This document shows positions 44,450 through 56,304 of a DNA stretch of 64,000 nucleotides, piece after piece; the first letter of the stretch is position 1, and each line of letters begins with the position of its first letter. The translations under genes and the position numbers were made by a program. Origin of the DNA: Prostheceraeus crozeri (taxonomy: Eukaryota; Platyhelminthes; Polycladida; Euryleptidae); contig CAJQUW010005746.1 in the NCBI GenBank assembly GCA_907163375.1, forward strand, positions 62,001 through 126,000, given 5' to 3'. Under the pieces are notes generated by a model. The model saw nothing but the letters and a program-made list of their open reading frames with translations. It was not told where the DNA came from and ran no database searches.

Positions 44450-45625
44450 AAGAGTATTCAATAGATGTTGAAGTCAAGCACAACAGTTTATGCAAGCATC
44501 GCATGAAAAGGGTTCTTATGTTATTTGTTGTACAAGATTTAATCTGGTAATTGTGATGGCGCTTCCGAAGATTATGTCCGCATTCTTTTAAGTCTGGGAG
44601 GAATTCGTGAAGAACGTGGTTCTTGTCTCTCATGATCTTTTTAAATAATATCCTGATCTTAAATATCCTGTTTCTCAATCGTTTTCAAAATATTTGCATC
44701 AGGTTTGTAGAAACCAAGTAGAATGCTGCGCTTCACAAATTTCGTGATACGGGTCTTATCAGCTTCTGAGGTGAATCCCCACAAGCCCTGAACCGCATAG
44801 AGCAGTCTATTTATAACAAGGGCGTCATAAACTTGGTATGCATCTTTTTTGCTGGCACCTCGACTTCGCATGATGTTCATAGCATAAAGACTACAATTAC
44901 ATTTTTTGGACATGCGCACTTGTACTCAGTTTATCAGTATGACTCCAAGAATCTTGATTTTATTAGTACGATTTATATTTGGAATCAGGGCAGCATTCCC
45001 CTTTGATCTGGGTCTTCTGAAGATGATTTCTTTAGATTTTGATACATTCAATTTCAGATTGCATGTATCTGCCTAGGATCTGATGCTTTCAAGTTCTAAT
45101 ATTGCACTTTTTGAGTTATATGGTTGTAGTAGAATGTACGCATTATCAGTGTATTCGATTATCAAATTTTCTTTTGTGATTGGTTTAAGGTCAGAAGTGG
45201 CAACAGTAAACGCAAATGGACCTAGGACTGAACCTGGGAATACTCCGGCATTTATTGTTATATCAATTGACATTTCATCTTGTGAGTGTTTTATGATGAC
45301 GTTCAGTAACAAAATCGACCATCCAATTAAAGACTTCAGTAGACAGATTTAAGCGACTTAGTTGTTCAAGAAGGTTGACGTGACGTATAGCATCGAATGC
45401 CTTACTAAAATCAAGGGATAAAACCTGTATGTAATTGTTATACTCAAGAGCAGTCGTAATTTCTTGTGTTAGAGCAACAAGTGCAGCAGTTGTACTACCC
45501 TTTGGTCGAAATGCGTATTGGTTATCAAATTGCTCATTGTTCTCAAGAGCCTTATAAAGGAATTTCTTAGCAAACCGTGATGGCATGCCATCAGGACCAA
45601 CAGAAGTATTTTTGAGTTTAATCAA
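44450..45625 (-). pseudogene. LINE RT fragment, broken
   Basis: Minus-strand pieces: NQYAFRPKGSTTAALVALTQ, LDFSKAFDAIRHVNLLEQL (45625-45275), then a GSVLGPFAFTVATSDLKPI piece with a degenerate YTDNA in place of YADD (45312-45073), then a C-terminal YQVYDALVINRLLYAVQGLW segment (44919-44659). At least two frame breaks. The RT resembles CR1/L2-like LINEs and is distinct from LINE A and B. Confidence 0.65.
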
Positions 45626-45639
45626 TGCGTGATGAATTC

Positions 45640-46500
45640 AATGATTCAATGATTGAATGATTTTAAGTGAATGCATATAAGATAACGAATCAGACACGAG
45701 GCGAAGGAGCATTTTCTGAGTTTTCCTTTGATATCTTTGATATATGGCTCATCGAAGTCGGTAGACTAAGACAGAAATGGTGATGTCGCAAGGTTATCAC
45801 ACTATATCGTGACTGTATTGGCTGAACAAGTCATTCTCATATTTTCATCAAAAATATTGGTGCTTGACATCATCGGAATCCTTGTGATGTAAGGACTGAA
45901 GGCGTGTTCACAATAACTGTAAATTGAAATGAAGTCGCTCAGTATGTGTAAAACAGTTGTTGTTCACATTAGCCTGATTTTCCCATCGTTGAATAGTTTC
46001 AATGTGACAGTGGAGCTCAATGATAGAATAAAATATTGTCACGATTCAATCGTTGCCGTTGCCGTACTAGTGTGAACGCACCTTTGAAATTTGCAAGTTC
46101 TATTCAAAAGAGTTCAATAGCTATTTTTCAAACTTTTTTCAATATTTTTCTTCTTATCGCTAAAGTAAAATTATCATAGATTATTTTAAGACTGACAATG
46201 TAGGCTCTCGAATGGTGCATGGTGCGTAGATAGGAAGGCATGAGAATCGATTGAATTTCGACATAATTTAGGTGGTCAGTCTTTTATAAAGGAAAGCTTA
46301 TCATGCGGCGCGGACCTAGGATTGATCATGGCACCAGCCCTAGGACTCTTCACATAATCAGAGAAAGCATAGAGAATCTCATTTCCGCCGAGAACTTCAG
46401 ACTGCTTCACATTGGATCTATATGTTCTTCTACTTGATCGTGTCTAAAATGAGAAGGAGTCTGGCAGAGGTCGGCAGATAAGCAGGTACGTAGTAGTCGT
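45640..46500. other. No gene seen
   Basis: A short tandem (gatgaattcaatgattcaatgattgaatga) near 45625-45655; nothing else recognised. Confidence 0.35.
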
Positions 46501-46509
46501 CGTAGGACA

Positions 46510-47000
46510 GTGGTCTTGACACTTTTCTGCAAAATTAAAGTTATATATTTATCACGGAAATCTTGTAATGCGTCCTATCCAGACATTTTTATCAATAGTG
46601 TGCCAATCGAGGTAGTTACATCTGTGAAAATTCTTGGAGTGATTTTTTCGAATAACTTGCGTTGGAGCGAGCAATTTTCGTCTCTGTATGCAATTTTCGT
46701 CTCTGTATGCAAAATGCTGTCGGGCCATGCCGTATGTCAAGAAATTAAACTCCAATGGTAATTGTAATGACGTTATCATGCAAGGATTCTTCGGCATCGT
46801 TTTTTGTCATATTGTATACTGTTGGCCTATTATGTGCGATTTAAATAGGAAGGATTTCCAGAAACTTGAGATACTGTACAAAAAGGCTTGTCGGTGGGCC
46901 AATTTGACCCACCATAATTCACTTCGTGATCTCCTTGACAGATGCTGTGTGAAGATCATTTAAAATATTTGTATACATAAAGACTGTCATCCCGTTGTCC
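46510..47000 (+). pseudogene. LINE RT C-terminal fragment
   Basis: Pieces FINSVPIEVVTSVKILGVIF, NNLRWSEQF, and in a second frame DFQKLEILYKKACRWANLTH. This is the segment after YADD in many LINEs (LGVxFsxdLkW). A 19-base unit (ttttcgtctctgtatgcaa) is duplicated in tandem at about 46674-46711 and changes the frame. Confidence 0.6.
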
Positions 47001-47479
47001 CAATTTTTTGTTTTGCGTGACTCTAAGCATAATATCACACATTCCCGTGCCCTTCTTCCTTTACGTCGGAACTCATCCTTGTATTACAACTCATTTGTTC
47101 GATTTTCGTCACGTTCGTAACTTTGACACGTTGATTTTGTCAGTACCAAACAATTCTTGTATTAGTCATACCGCTTTTGTATGATGAATAAAGCATTCTA
47201 CTATCATTATTATTATTGCTTGGCGAACCACTTTTAAATATAAGCATCCCAAAGCGAACCAGCAGTTTTATTCGGAAGAATTGCAATGGGCAAAGACGAC
47301 TAATAAAAAATTTTTTAACGGTATATGCTATATTTAAGCAAGGTAGATAATTTCTTATTTTCTCACATGTCACATGAGATTGCAAATTACAGTATTTTTT
47401 CAGGATTTTAGTATACTTTAGTAGCATAATTACTAACAGTAATAATAATATAATAATGATAATGATAATAATAGTACTA

Positions 47480-48043
47480 ATGTAATACAAGATCGAAAGA
47501 CAAAGAAGATGATTGTAAGGCTTGTACTAAAACACAAAAAGTTTTTTTTGGAGTGCTGGAAAAGGTGCTCAATGGAGTTATGAGAGAGCAAAATTTGAAG
47601 TTTACCGATGAGGAATTGAATACATTACTTTGTGAAGTTGAAGCTATTCTGAATAGTCGTCCAATTGCCAGTCTGTCTGATGATCTAAATGATTTTTGAC
47701 CTCTCACCCCGAATCACATTCTACTTCTGAAATCTGGTCCAAGTTGCCTTCCTGGCTTGTTTTCTGCTGACGAATGGTACATCAAACGAAGATGAAAGCA
47801 AATGCAGTGTTTAGCAGACGCATTCTGGACTCGTTGGAGGATATTTTAGTCTTCTTCAGAAAAGACAGACAAAAATGGAACAAAGGTGAAACATGAAAAA
47901 AATGGAACAGAAATCAAATACGATGACATGAGTCGCATTCGTTCCGTTTCAGTCAGAGCGGTTCATTTCGATCATAAGCACAATTTCAGGAATAAGAAAT
48001 CTATTTCTAGCCTTCCAACATTTGTTGATCTTGTTCGTCATTG
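47480..48043 (+). pseudogene. BEL/Pao LTR retrotransposon fossil (integrase end)
   Basis: Matches the last part of a BEL/Pao polyprotein: the integrase C-terminal region with EEAILNSRPI-like context and the LTPNHILLL motif of the adjoining DUF5641 domain. Broken in several places; no LTRs, gag, protease or RT found nearby. An old fragment. Confidence 0.6.
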
Positions 48044-48059
48044 ATTCAGATTTTCGTTC

Positions 48060-48440
48060 AGAGCTGATTCTCGTTCAGAGCTGATTTATTTGAGATCTTT
48101 GCCCAATGCATCAATATTTTTGACTACTTCTTACACTAATATTTCAAATAAGACATCCGTTGCACAGTCATATTTGTGTGGTTGGTGTAAAGTTTGTATT
48201 ATTTCTTGCGTCTAGTTCGGGTCTCTTATTCCTTTGTCTTGCTATAACGCATGTATTTGCATTTCTATGTGTCTCTTCTAGTAGTTTCAGATCTAGGTTC
48301 ATTTTCATATCTACCCTGTCTGTTTGTATGAAGTCTATGTGCATTATCCCTTAAGCATTTACAATACAATTTGAGATTTTAATAGCACTTTAAACTAGTC
48401 CTCTGCTAGAATAGTGCTCCTGGGAAAATGAACAGGAAAC
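48060..48440. other. No gene seen
   Basis: Small direct duplication of cgttcagagctgatt at 48053-48085. Nothing else recognised. Confidence 0.35.
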
Positions 48441-48459
48441 ACAAAGGAAAGTTAGGATT

Positions 48460-49422
48460 TCAAGTTATTGTCACATTTGAGCAGTTATTGAAAACAGGAG
48501 CAAAAGTCACCGTTCCTTGAAACTCCTGAGCACTTTCGCAGGTCTTGGTCGTTTCGTATACTACCGCATCCATATTTTCAAACATCGGGGCTTCCTTACT
48601 TGACGTTGGAATCAATGAACTTTCACCTTGATCGCTTGGCTTCGCATTGCAGTACAGAATTTCTGTCATTCTTTCATTATAGTGTTCGGCAGTGAAATAG
48701 CATTTGTCAGCCTTTTCAGAGATGCGACCTGTCGTCGTTTGGGCAACTTCCTTTGAAACCCCGGCGTTGATCAGTCTCTGCTTTGCGGATCGGCGGAGGC
48801 TGGTATTTGAATAAAAGATTTCTTTTGAGTTTTCATTGTTTGAAAATGCACTCAAGTCTTCATTGTTTAGTGTTTTCATAAGTTCACGTGTGACTTTCTC
48901 TATGGCGTGAATTCCAAACGGACTTTGCTTGTACCATTTATTTCCTTTAGGGTTCTGCATAGGAGTCAAGTAAAAAGCATTGAGACCTTGTATGTTTTTA
49001 CGATATGAAACATATAATTTGTACATGGCGATTATGCATCTGTCTGGATTTTCTTTGTTTGGGTAAATGACTGTGGTCTTTGGCTCCATTCGACTGCAAT
49101 TCAAGCCAAACTTGCTGTTTTTAGATGTTCTCTCTACATACCGCAAAGTTTCTTGTCCGTTCATGATTTCCAAGAACAACTGGGAGTTATCACCGTATTC
49201 GAGATCCTTATGTTCTTGACCGGTGCGTAAGGAAAGATGGACGCCCAGATGATATATGAGTGCATATAATAACTGTCTTGGGTTAGAATAACCAAATGAT
49301 CCGTTCCGCCACAGCATTTCTTCGTGTCGTGCCGTGATCGTTGTTATATTTGCATATGCGATAAACGATTGCACACTTAAGTGAACCTGTTTAGTAAATA
49401 ACATTTTTAGTGTTTGACACAT
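48460..49422 (-). pseudogene. Crypton-like tyrosine recombinase catalytic domain, 5' end replaced
   Basis: Catalytic domain with LGVHLSLRTGQEHKDL (first Arg), VIYPNKENPDRCIIAMYKLY, FYLTPMQNPKGNKWYKQSPF, and NTSLRRSAKQRLINAGVSKE in the HxxR region (Thr in the His position). The region of the second His and Tyr reads TTTGRISEKADKCYFT. The first ~12 residues (MCQTLKMLFTKQ) are encoded by the arm of the adjoining foldback repeat, so the start shown is not the original one and the N-terminal domain is absent. Closely related to the gene at 50.9-52.2 kb. Confidence 0.65.
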
Positions 49423-49818
49423 AAGCCTTATATCAATGACGCTTTTCTACATCAACATGCCATAGTTTTATCAATGATCATTTTAGTCCAGTTCATCGGA
49501 ATCTTTTAATCTGTTTCTCGGTAATAGGTCTATGGTTGAAATACGTGAGACAACTACATCACAAAATGCAGCCAGAATGAATTTAGATTCTTATTATAAC
49601 TTTCGATTGTCGTATCCAACACTGCAAAATCATTCTAGCTGCATTTTAAGATGTAGTTGTCTATCACGTATATTTGATCGATATTACCGAGAAAAAGATT
49701 AAAAGATTCCAATAAACTGGACTTAAATGATTATTGATAAAATATGTTGATGCAGAAAAACGTCAAAATGATAAATGGCCTATGTGTCAAACACTCAAAA
49801 AATTATATTTAGTAAACA
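49388..49818. repeat. Foldback repeat, ~190-bp arms
   Basis: Left arm 49388-49583 and right arm about 49627-49818 are reverse complements (about 85% by eye) around a ~43-bp centre. Ends are TGTTTAGTAAATA. It overlaps the 5' end of the recombinase gene. No clear target duplication. Confidence 0.75.
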
Positions 49819-50630
49819 AACAAGCGCTTTAAAAAATTCCCAAAGTTTCCTAATAATTCCCCGTTAGAATTAATCCTGTCAAAGCACAAGCCAATTCGAA
49901 TGGCAACAAAAAAATGAAAATATATTTATATCTACACTGTTATAATAAAATGTGGTGAACCGAATGTTTTACTTTGGAGACTGAGCCCCCTATTTGTCAT
50001 TTAGTTTACGTGTACCTAACTCAAGATAACGGGAGGCCATGATGATAAAAAAGCTGACACCAAAACTTAGCAAAAAGATTCAGCTTGAATGCAAAAAAAT
50101 AGTAGAGGAAATATCAGAGCTTCATCTCTGACGAATGCAGTTTCTGCCAGGCCAGAGCCAGTAGCATGCCTGCGTTCACCGCCTAAAAATTCGTTTGCAA
50201 CACCTAGAATTTTACCGCCCCCCGTCAAAAAATCGTTCCCGCGTACCTGCCTTCGCGTAAATCAATTAAAGTTAAGCGTGACTTTTTTGATCGTTCCAGT
50301 ATTGAGTCTGGACTTCTTTGAATTTCATTCCTATTTGATCGCAACCTTCTTCTGCTGCTTTGTCAATGTCAAAGTTAAACAGCTCATCATCAAAGTTCAC
50401 TACTGCATAATTGATCATCGTGCTCTTCCTCTCCAATTTCATAAAATAATAGACTTTATTTGACCCATTCTGTGGAATTCCTAGATTTCCATGATCATGT
50501 ACTTCTCCTTGTATTTCTCCGCTGAAATCACTATGATGCCCAAGATATTGTTGAGTTTGTGTTTCATTGAGACATCTAAGTTTGTCACAAAAATGGATCT
50601 ATAGAGCGCAACATGGATCTATGGTATTAG
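49819..50630. other. No gene seen
   Basis: Short frames only; no domain recognised. Confidence 0.4.
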
Positions 50631-50636
50631 ATGTAT

Positions 50637-50734
50637 ATGATAAACCACTGTTTTGAGGAGTGAACCAAGGATCATCTACGAGTGCGAAGCACGAGTAGAT
50701 GTCTTGGTTTACTCCGAAAAAAGTGGTTTATCAA
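50637..50734. repeat. Long imperfect hairpin
   Basis: Arms begin TGATAAACCAC and end GTGGTTTATCA, with inner pairs AACCAAG/CTTGGTT and CATCTAC/GTAGATG closing on a small GCGAAGC-type loop near 50688. About 45-bp arms. Confidence 0.8.
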
Positions 50735-50941
50735 TATTTCTATTCCGATCATATAAATGGGCATCTATCAATGATCTATCGATGTCCATGATCAATCTGA
50801 TCCTATATCCCGAACATAGTCATGGAAATCTGTAATACTTAGATTTCTAAATTTTAAACTAATTTTCAATAATATAATATGCCTGAGAAATCAATTCTCT
50901 GCCACAATTTCACTATTGTCTAACTGTCAAGCCTACGAAGA

Positions 50942-52241
50942 ATGAATGATTCATTTCTAGAAGAATATTTTGACGAATTCGATTCTCTTATGATGGACTT
51001 TTTCAATGATGACTGTACACAACAAGCTACTTCTGCATCAACCTCTAGATTTGCTACAACATCATCAGAAGAAATACAAGAACATTTGAAAAGAAGAGTA
51101 CCTGAGGGAACCAAGAAGAAAGAAAAGTCATGTGTAAAGCTGTTCAAATCATGGCATGGTGAATGGAAAATAAGACTGGATGGGTGCAAGTTGTTCCATG
51201 AGCTGGAAGAGATGAGCGATAGCGATTTGAATTACTGCTTAAAGTTTTTTTGGCAGATGTGCGTAAACAGGACGGAACGAAATACCCGCCAAAATCGTTA
51301 AAGTCTATATTTGCAATGATACAACATTATTTACAATACGAATGCGGCAGAGATTGGTCATTGTTCAAATCTACAGAGTTCAAAGAGGCACGCGATGTCC
51401 TTGACGCAGAAATGAGAGTCAGCGCAGAAGAAGGAAATGTTGCACCCCAAAACGCGCAGAACAAATATCTGAGGATGATGAAAAGGAATTATGGCAGAAG
51501 GGTATTCTAGGATCTGGTACACCAACTCAACTCCAAGAAAGTCTGATTTACTGTCTCGGAATTCAATTGGGATTACGTGCAGCAGCAGAACATAAGCAGT
51601 TGAATTTTGGAAACAACAGTCAACTGAAGCTAATAACAGAAAATGGAGAGAAGGTTCTTCGATACACAGAACATGTATCAAAATGCAAAAACTTTGGTCT
51701 GAAGCAATCGACATTGGATCCAAAATCTGTAAGAATATTCCCTAACAAAGAAAACCCCAGTCGCTGCGTGATAAACCTTTATGAACTGTACATTTCGCAT
51801 AGACCGACTGAATGTAAATTGCCTGATTTCTACCTAGCGAGGATCAATAATCCGACTTCATCAGTGTGGTACAAAGCTCAACCTTTGGGAATTCATCAGA
51901 TTGAAGGTGTTACCAAGCGATTCATGTCTAGCATTGGCAAAACAGGATATTACACGAATACAAGCTTACGCCGCTCAGCTAAGACAAGGTTGGTGAAGGC
52001 AGGGATACCGAAAGAGGTGGTAAGGAAACGCATGGGCCATATATCAGACGCCGATGAGGTCTATATTCATGAGCAGCTGATGGAAAGAGAAATGGGAAGC
52101 ATACTCTCTGGTTCAAACCCACAGCCTGTGTCCTCTGTTGTCCCGTCTACATCTTTTTTGTCAGAGTCAGAGCAAGAAGCTACCAAGTCAAACAAAACAA
52201 TCATATTTAATAACTGTTCATTTAACAATTGTACATTTTAA
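50942..52241 (+). pseudogene. Crypton-like tyrosine recombinase, about two breaks
   Basis: Three overlapping pieces in different frames cover a whole-length gene. N-terminal piece (50942-51301): acidic leader then SAM-like helices (FKSWHGEWKIRLDGCKLFHE). Middle (51250-51510): KQDGTKYPPKSLKSIFAMIQ. C-terminal (51567-52241): GLRAAAEHKQLNFGNN with the first Arg, FPNKENPSRCVINLYELYIS, TNTSLRRSAKTRLVKAGIPK, RKRMGHISDADEVYIHEQ with the His and presumed Tyr. The last ~45 residues are low-complexity and end in FNNCSFNNCTF. As in its relative at 48.5 kb, Thr stands in the HxxR His position. It would recombine DNA if whole. Confidence 0.75.
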
Positions 52242-52287
52242 CTATGTTTTGTTATATATGTTTTCTAAAGGATGCAGTATCAGAGAT

Positions 52288-52370
52288 CACATCAGTAGAT
52301 GAACTTTCAAGCAGTAGATGAAATTCAATTTTGCATTTCATTTTGCAAAGTTCATCTACTGATGTAATAT
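52288..52370. repeat. Short hairpin downstream of the recombinase
   Basis: Arms ATCACATCAGTAGATGAACT and AGTTCATCTACTGATGTAAT around about 35 bases, with an extra GCAGTAGATGAAATTC inside. Confidence 0.65.
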
Positions 52371-52689
52371 CTTATCACATGGATAAATATAGATATCTGG
52401 ATTAATAGGTAGTTTATACACTTTTTCGTCTACTTTATATTAACATGGGGACATAGGCAATGGAGGAATAGAACTTGGATTGGACATAGGCATTTTTCAT
52501 GTCTTCTCATGGGCTACATATCAGCAACCTAGACTTGGAGTTACACAGAAGTCTCCTCGCCTTCGGCTCGTAGATTCTCACCGTGTAACTCATTGTAGAT
52601 AGTAAGTTACTGTGCGTGTAATTGGCCATCATCATTTTGTTACTATTCGGTCGATTTTTGCTTTGGGCAAGAGTCAAACTGGTTTGCAA

Positions 52690-53545
52690 ATATGTAAAAT
52701 ACTCTATTTTAGCAACCGTTCTATGGTGTCGCTGAAGTGTATATCGATCCAGTAATAAAGCGAGTTTTGGAAATGAATGCGTTTTACAACAATGACAATG
52801 CACCACGCGCTACATCCACGGCCGATGTCGATCGCTTATATCTACCACGTAGAAATGGAGGTAGAGGGCTTAAGAACATCCGGGAAGTGATAGAAGGAGA
52901 GGACAGGAGCCTCAACGAATACGTATGGAATAATCAAGACAATCCACTGCTGGTGGTGATGAAATCAGATGAGCAGAACAGCAAAGGCCCGACAAATTCC
53001 AAACATGGAAAGCAGCACAATTGCCGTCAATTGGACAGCAGACAAAGGTGGCATGAGAAGCCTCTGCATGGGCAATATTTCAGACAAACCAAGGACATTA
53101 CAACAAAAGAAACACAGTGCAAATGGCTAGCAGCTGTCAAATTAAAGATTGAGACCGAATGACTGCTAACAGCCGCATAAGATCAGGCTCTGAACACGAA
53201 GGCACATGAAGCACATATCCTAAAGATTTCAACAGACGCGAAATGCAGACTTTGTAAAGCAACTGACGAAACTGTCTCTCACATTCTGACTGGCTGTTCA
53301 AAGCTGGCAGGAACGGAATACCTCTGCAGACAAAACGAAGTTGCCAAATCTATCCATAGAGCGATTTGTAAGGACAAATAAATTGATGTGGTGGATCAAT
53401 ATTGGAAGCACGACCCACAATCGGTGATCGAAACTAATGATGCAAAGATCTTGTGGGACTTCGAAGAGGGAACTGACCACTACAAGCAGGAAGACCAGAC
53501 ATCATCGTGGTGGATAGGATCCAAAGGAAAACTAATTGATAATAA
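52690..53545 (+). pseudogene. LINE C-terminal fragment with CCHC finger
   Basis: Reads LYLPRRNGGRGLKNIREVIE, RWHEKPLHGQYFRQTKDI, DQALNTKAHEAHILKIST, CRLCKATDETVSHILTGCSK (Cys-x2-Cys...His-x4-Cys), and ILWDFEEGTDHYKQEDQ. This is the post-RT region of a LINE type common in marine invertebrates. Two in-frame stops interrupt it (about 53161 and 53380). The RT itself is missing. It runs into an AATAAT tract that also ends LINE B. Confidence 0.7.
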
Positions 53546-53767
53546 TAGATAATAATAATAATATATAAAAAAAAAAAATAATAATAATAATGAAGGGTTT
53601 ATTGAAGAATAATGAAAATCATGAATGCATTATACACTTTCTGACACATGCACATACATAGCATAAAGTAACCATAAAAGGAAGATACACTGGTACATCT
53701 ATCATACTCATGTCAAGTTAACAAGCTAATAGCAAATATAAAATATTCAAATAAGCAAGAGTAGAAA

Positions 53768-56304
53768 TTACAAGAAATCACCGTTACTCAACATACATGC
53801 CCAATAGAAAAAAGAATCGAGCCGTCTTGATGTTGAACAGTCAGGCAAAAAATACCGTCCTGAACAAGACATGATTGGTGGAACCCGATCATGAAGGGGG
53901 TGGGCAGGATCTTTACACTTCTGCAAGAATTTACAGGCTAGTTGATCACGCGACAGAGCAAAGTCAGGAATCGCATCGCATGTACAGCATTCCAAGCAAA
54001 TGATGAGATGAGCTCTGCTCCTTAATCTGTCAACCTTATGTACAACAGAGCTTGAGAGCTTACCAAAAACTGGAGATGCGTACAAAATTACAGACATAAT
54101 GCATGCATTGAAAACTTCAAATAGGCTTCAAAGACCGGAGAACATGCAACCGTCGAGAAGCACAGAGTGTAACACGATCGAAATGACAGTTCCATTTCAA
54201 ATTGTTCTCAATTGTTACCCCTAAGATGTTCACGGAGGAAGCCAGTTGAATGTCATCAGAAGGAACAAAAGAAAAATTCCTAGAACGATAGAAAAACAAT
54301 TGACTGTGATTTAAATACATGTGGTCCTCTTCAGACCAAGTCAGCACTATCGAGAAATTTGAAGGATTCGGTTCTTGATTGCAGCACGACTCAACAAGGG
54401 TCAGGTCATCTGCATACTTGATCAATCGAGCATTAGGACTGTCGACTTTCAGTTCAGCGATAAACAGCGCGAACAGATACGGGCCCAAAACGGAGCCTTG
54501 GGGCACCCTCGAAGTGGCCACGAACGTCGGTCCAACTTTGCCATCCAAACTTACTCTGAGATGACGGTCGACAAGATAAGAATGCAACCATAGAAGGAAC
54601 CCCTTGTTGAAATCCATACTCTGAAGGATATTGATTAGGCGCTGAAACTGAAGTTTGTCGAATGCCTTAGCGAAGTCGAGGCAAGTCAGTCTGACACCCA
54701 AATTGTTAGGATCCTCCATAAAAGATGTAACACAATCATGGATATCAATCAGCGCTCCAGTGGTCGAGCCAAGTGGTCTGAAGGCGTGCTGATTTTGACC
54801 AAAGAAGCGCAATAAATCATGCTTCATTCCGGAGAGAATTAAGCGCTCAAAAACCTTCGATACAATAGGCAGCAATGAAATCTGCCTGCAATCATTGGCA
54901 GTAGGATTTACCTTCTTGGGAATGGGACGCACGAAAGCATGTTTCCACACGTCAGGGAATTTCCTAGTCGCTATCGACGCGCGGCAAATGTCACAGAGAG
55001 GTTCACATATTATATCAGCACTCTCATACAAAAGACGAGCACAAATACCGTCGGATCCTGATGACTGCCTGAGTTTTAATTGCTTCAGGAGACGATAGAC
55101 TTCCAAGGGATCAATGTCGACGTTCCAGTGCTCATCCACAAAGTCGCACAATTCTTCATCACGCGCATGGTTAAAAGAAAGCTTGAAAATCTCAGACATT
55201 TCGAGGAGGAATTGACTCAACTCATTACCAGCCTTTGGAGCAACGGAGGGCTGCTGCTTTCCCTGGAACTCGCGGACGACACTCCAGATATTGATGACAT
55301 TGCTGCTCCATTTCGCTTTGGCTTTGAAAATGTCAACATAAATCTTGTCCTTCAAATGATTATATATCGTCCAATTACGGGATCGATAAGCAGAGCAGCG
55401 ATCATCAATGAGTTTTTTTTAAGCAATGGAGTAAGCCATGGTTTATCCTTGCTTGTAAGTTCAACCTCGTATTGCGGAATGATTGACATTGCTTCAAAAA
55501 ATATCTCATAAAAGCCATGCATTTCTCATCTACGTTTACAGCGTTGTACACTTTTTCAAATTTAGAAGATGACAAATCAGACAAAAACATTTGCATATTG
55601 CCGAGTCTATAGTCAAAAACTTTACGAACGGTTCCTTGATGACTCACAGAAGCTACAGAGGAAGGCAGAAATACACAACAATGATCTGAAGTAGACAGAG
55701 GGGAACCAGCAGTGGCTGGAGTTGGATAATAATTCTCCACATTTTCTGAAATCCAGATCTGATCCAGAAACGAATTACCCCGTGTCGGTGCCATAACTTT
55801 ATTTACACATGTAAAGCTATAACGGAAAAGATTTGTGTTAAAGTCATTGAAATCACCGCAAAAAATCAGGCTTGAGTTCGGGTACGTATCTAAAATCTTG
55901 TCAACGAAGAACGTCAAACTCTCACTGACACCTCGATGAGTACTTGAACACAAGTTCGGCGGGATGTAAATACAAAGCACCACAACATTTATAACAGGAA
56001 GTCGAACACTTATGTACTCAATACATTCAATAGACGGTTGCTGCAAAACGTGCGGTTTGTACAAATGATCAGCGTATATACATACACCATCTCCAATACG
56101 ATCAACTCTGTCAGATCGAAAAAGAAGATAGTTTTCCAATGACAAGAAGTTATCTGAGATTTCATATGTTAGCCAAGTTTCTGTGATTCCGATAAGTCCT
56201 GGTAAAAAATTATTCACCAAAACTTGAACTTCATCAAATTTATACAAAATAGAACAAGCATTTAATAACAGCAATGACGGGTAGCACGCAGATGGTAAAA
56301 TCAC
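53768..56304 (-). pseudogene. LINE B ORF2: endonuclease and RT, three frameshifts
   Basis: Endonuclease (56304-55405): LLNACSILYKFDEVQVLVNN, GITETWLTYE, LIFCGDFNDFNTNLF, LSTSDHCCVFLPSS. RT (55355-54117): HAFRPLGSTTGALIDIHDCV, LDFAKAFDKLQFQRLINIL, RVPQGSVLGPYLFALF, LIKYADDLTLVESC. C-terminal part (54097-53768): LYASPVFGKLSSSVV and RSRAHLIICLECCTCDAIPD. Frame changes fall at about 55495-55501 (a run of six A on plus), 55413-55420 (a run of eight T on plus) and 54097-54120. No ATG opens the frame; the codon at 56304 is GTG, overlapping the ORF1 stop. Confidence 0.8.

Noticed and set aside
46540-46797. Minus-strand frame over the LINE fragment
   Set aside because: Antisense shadow of the LINE RT C-terminal fragment.
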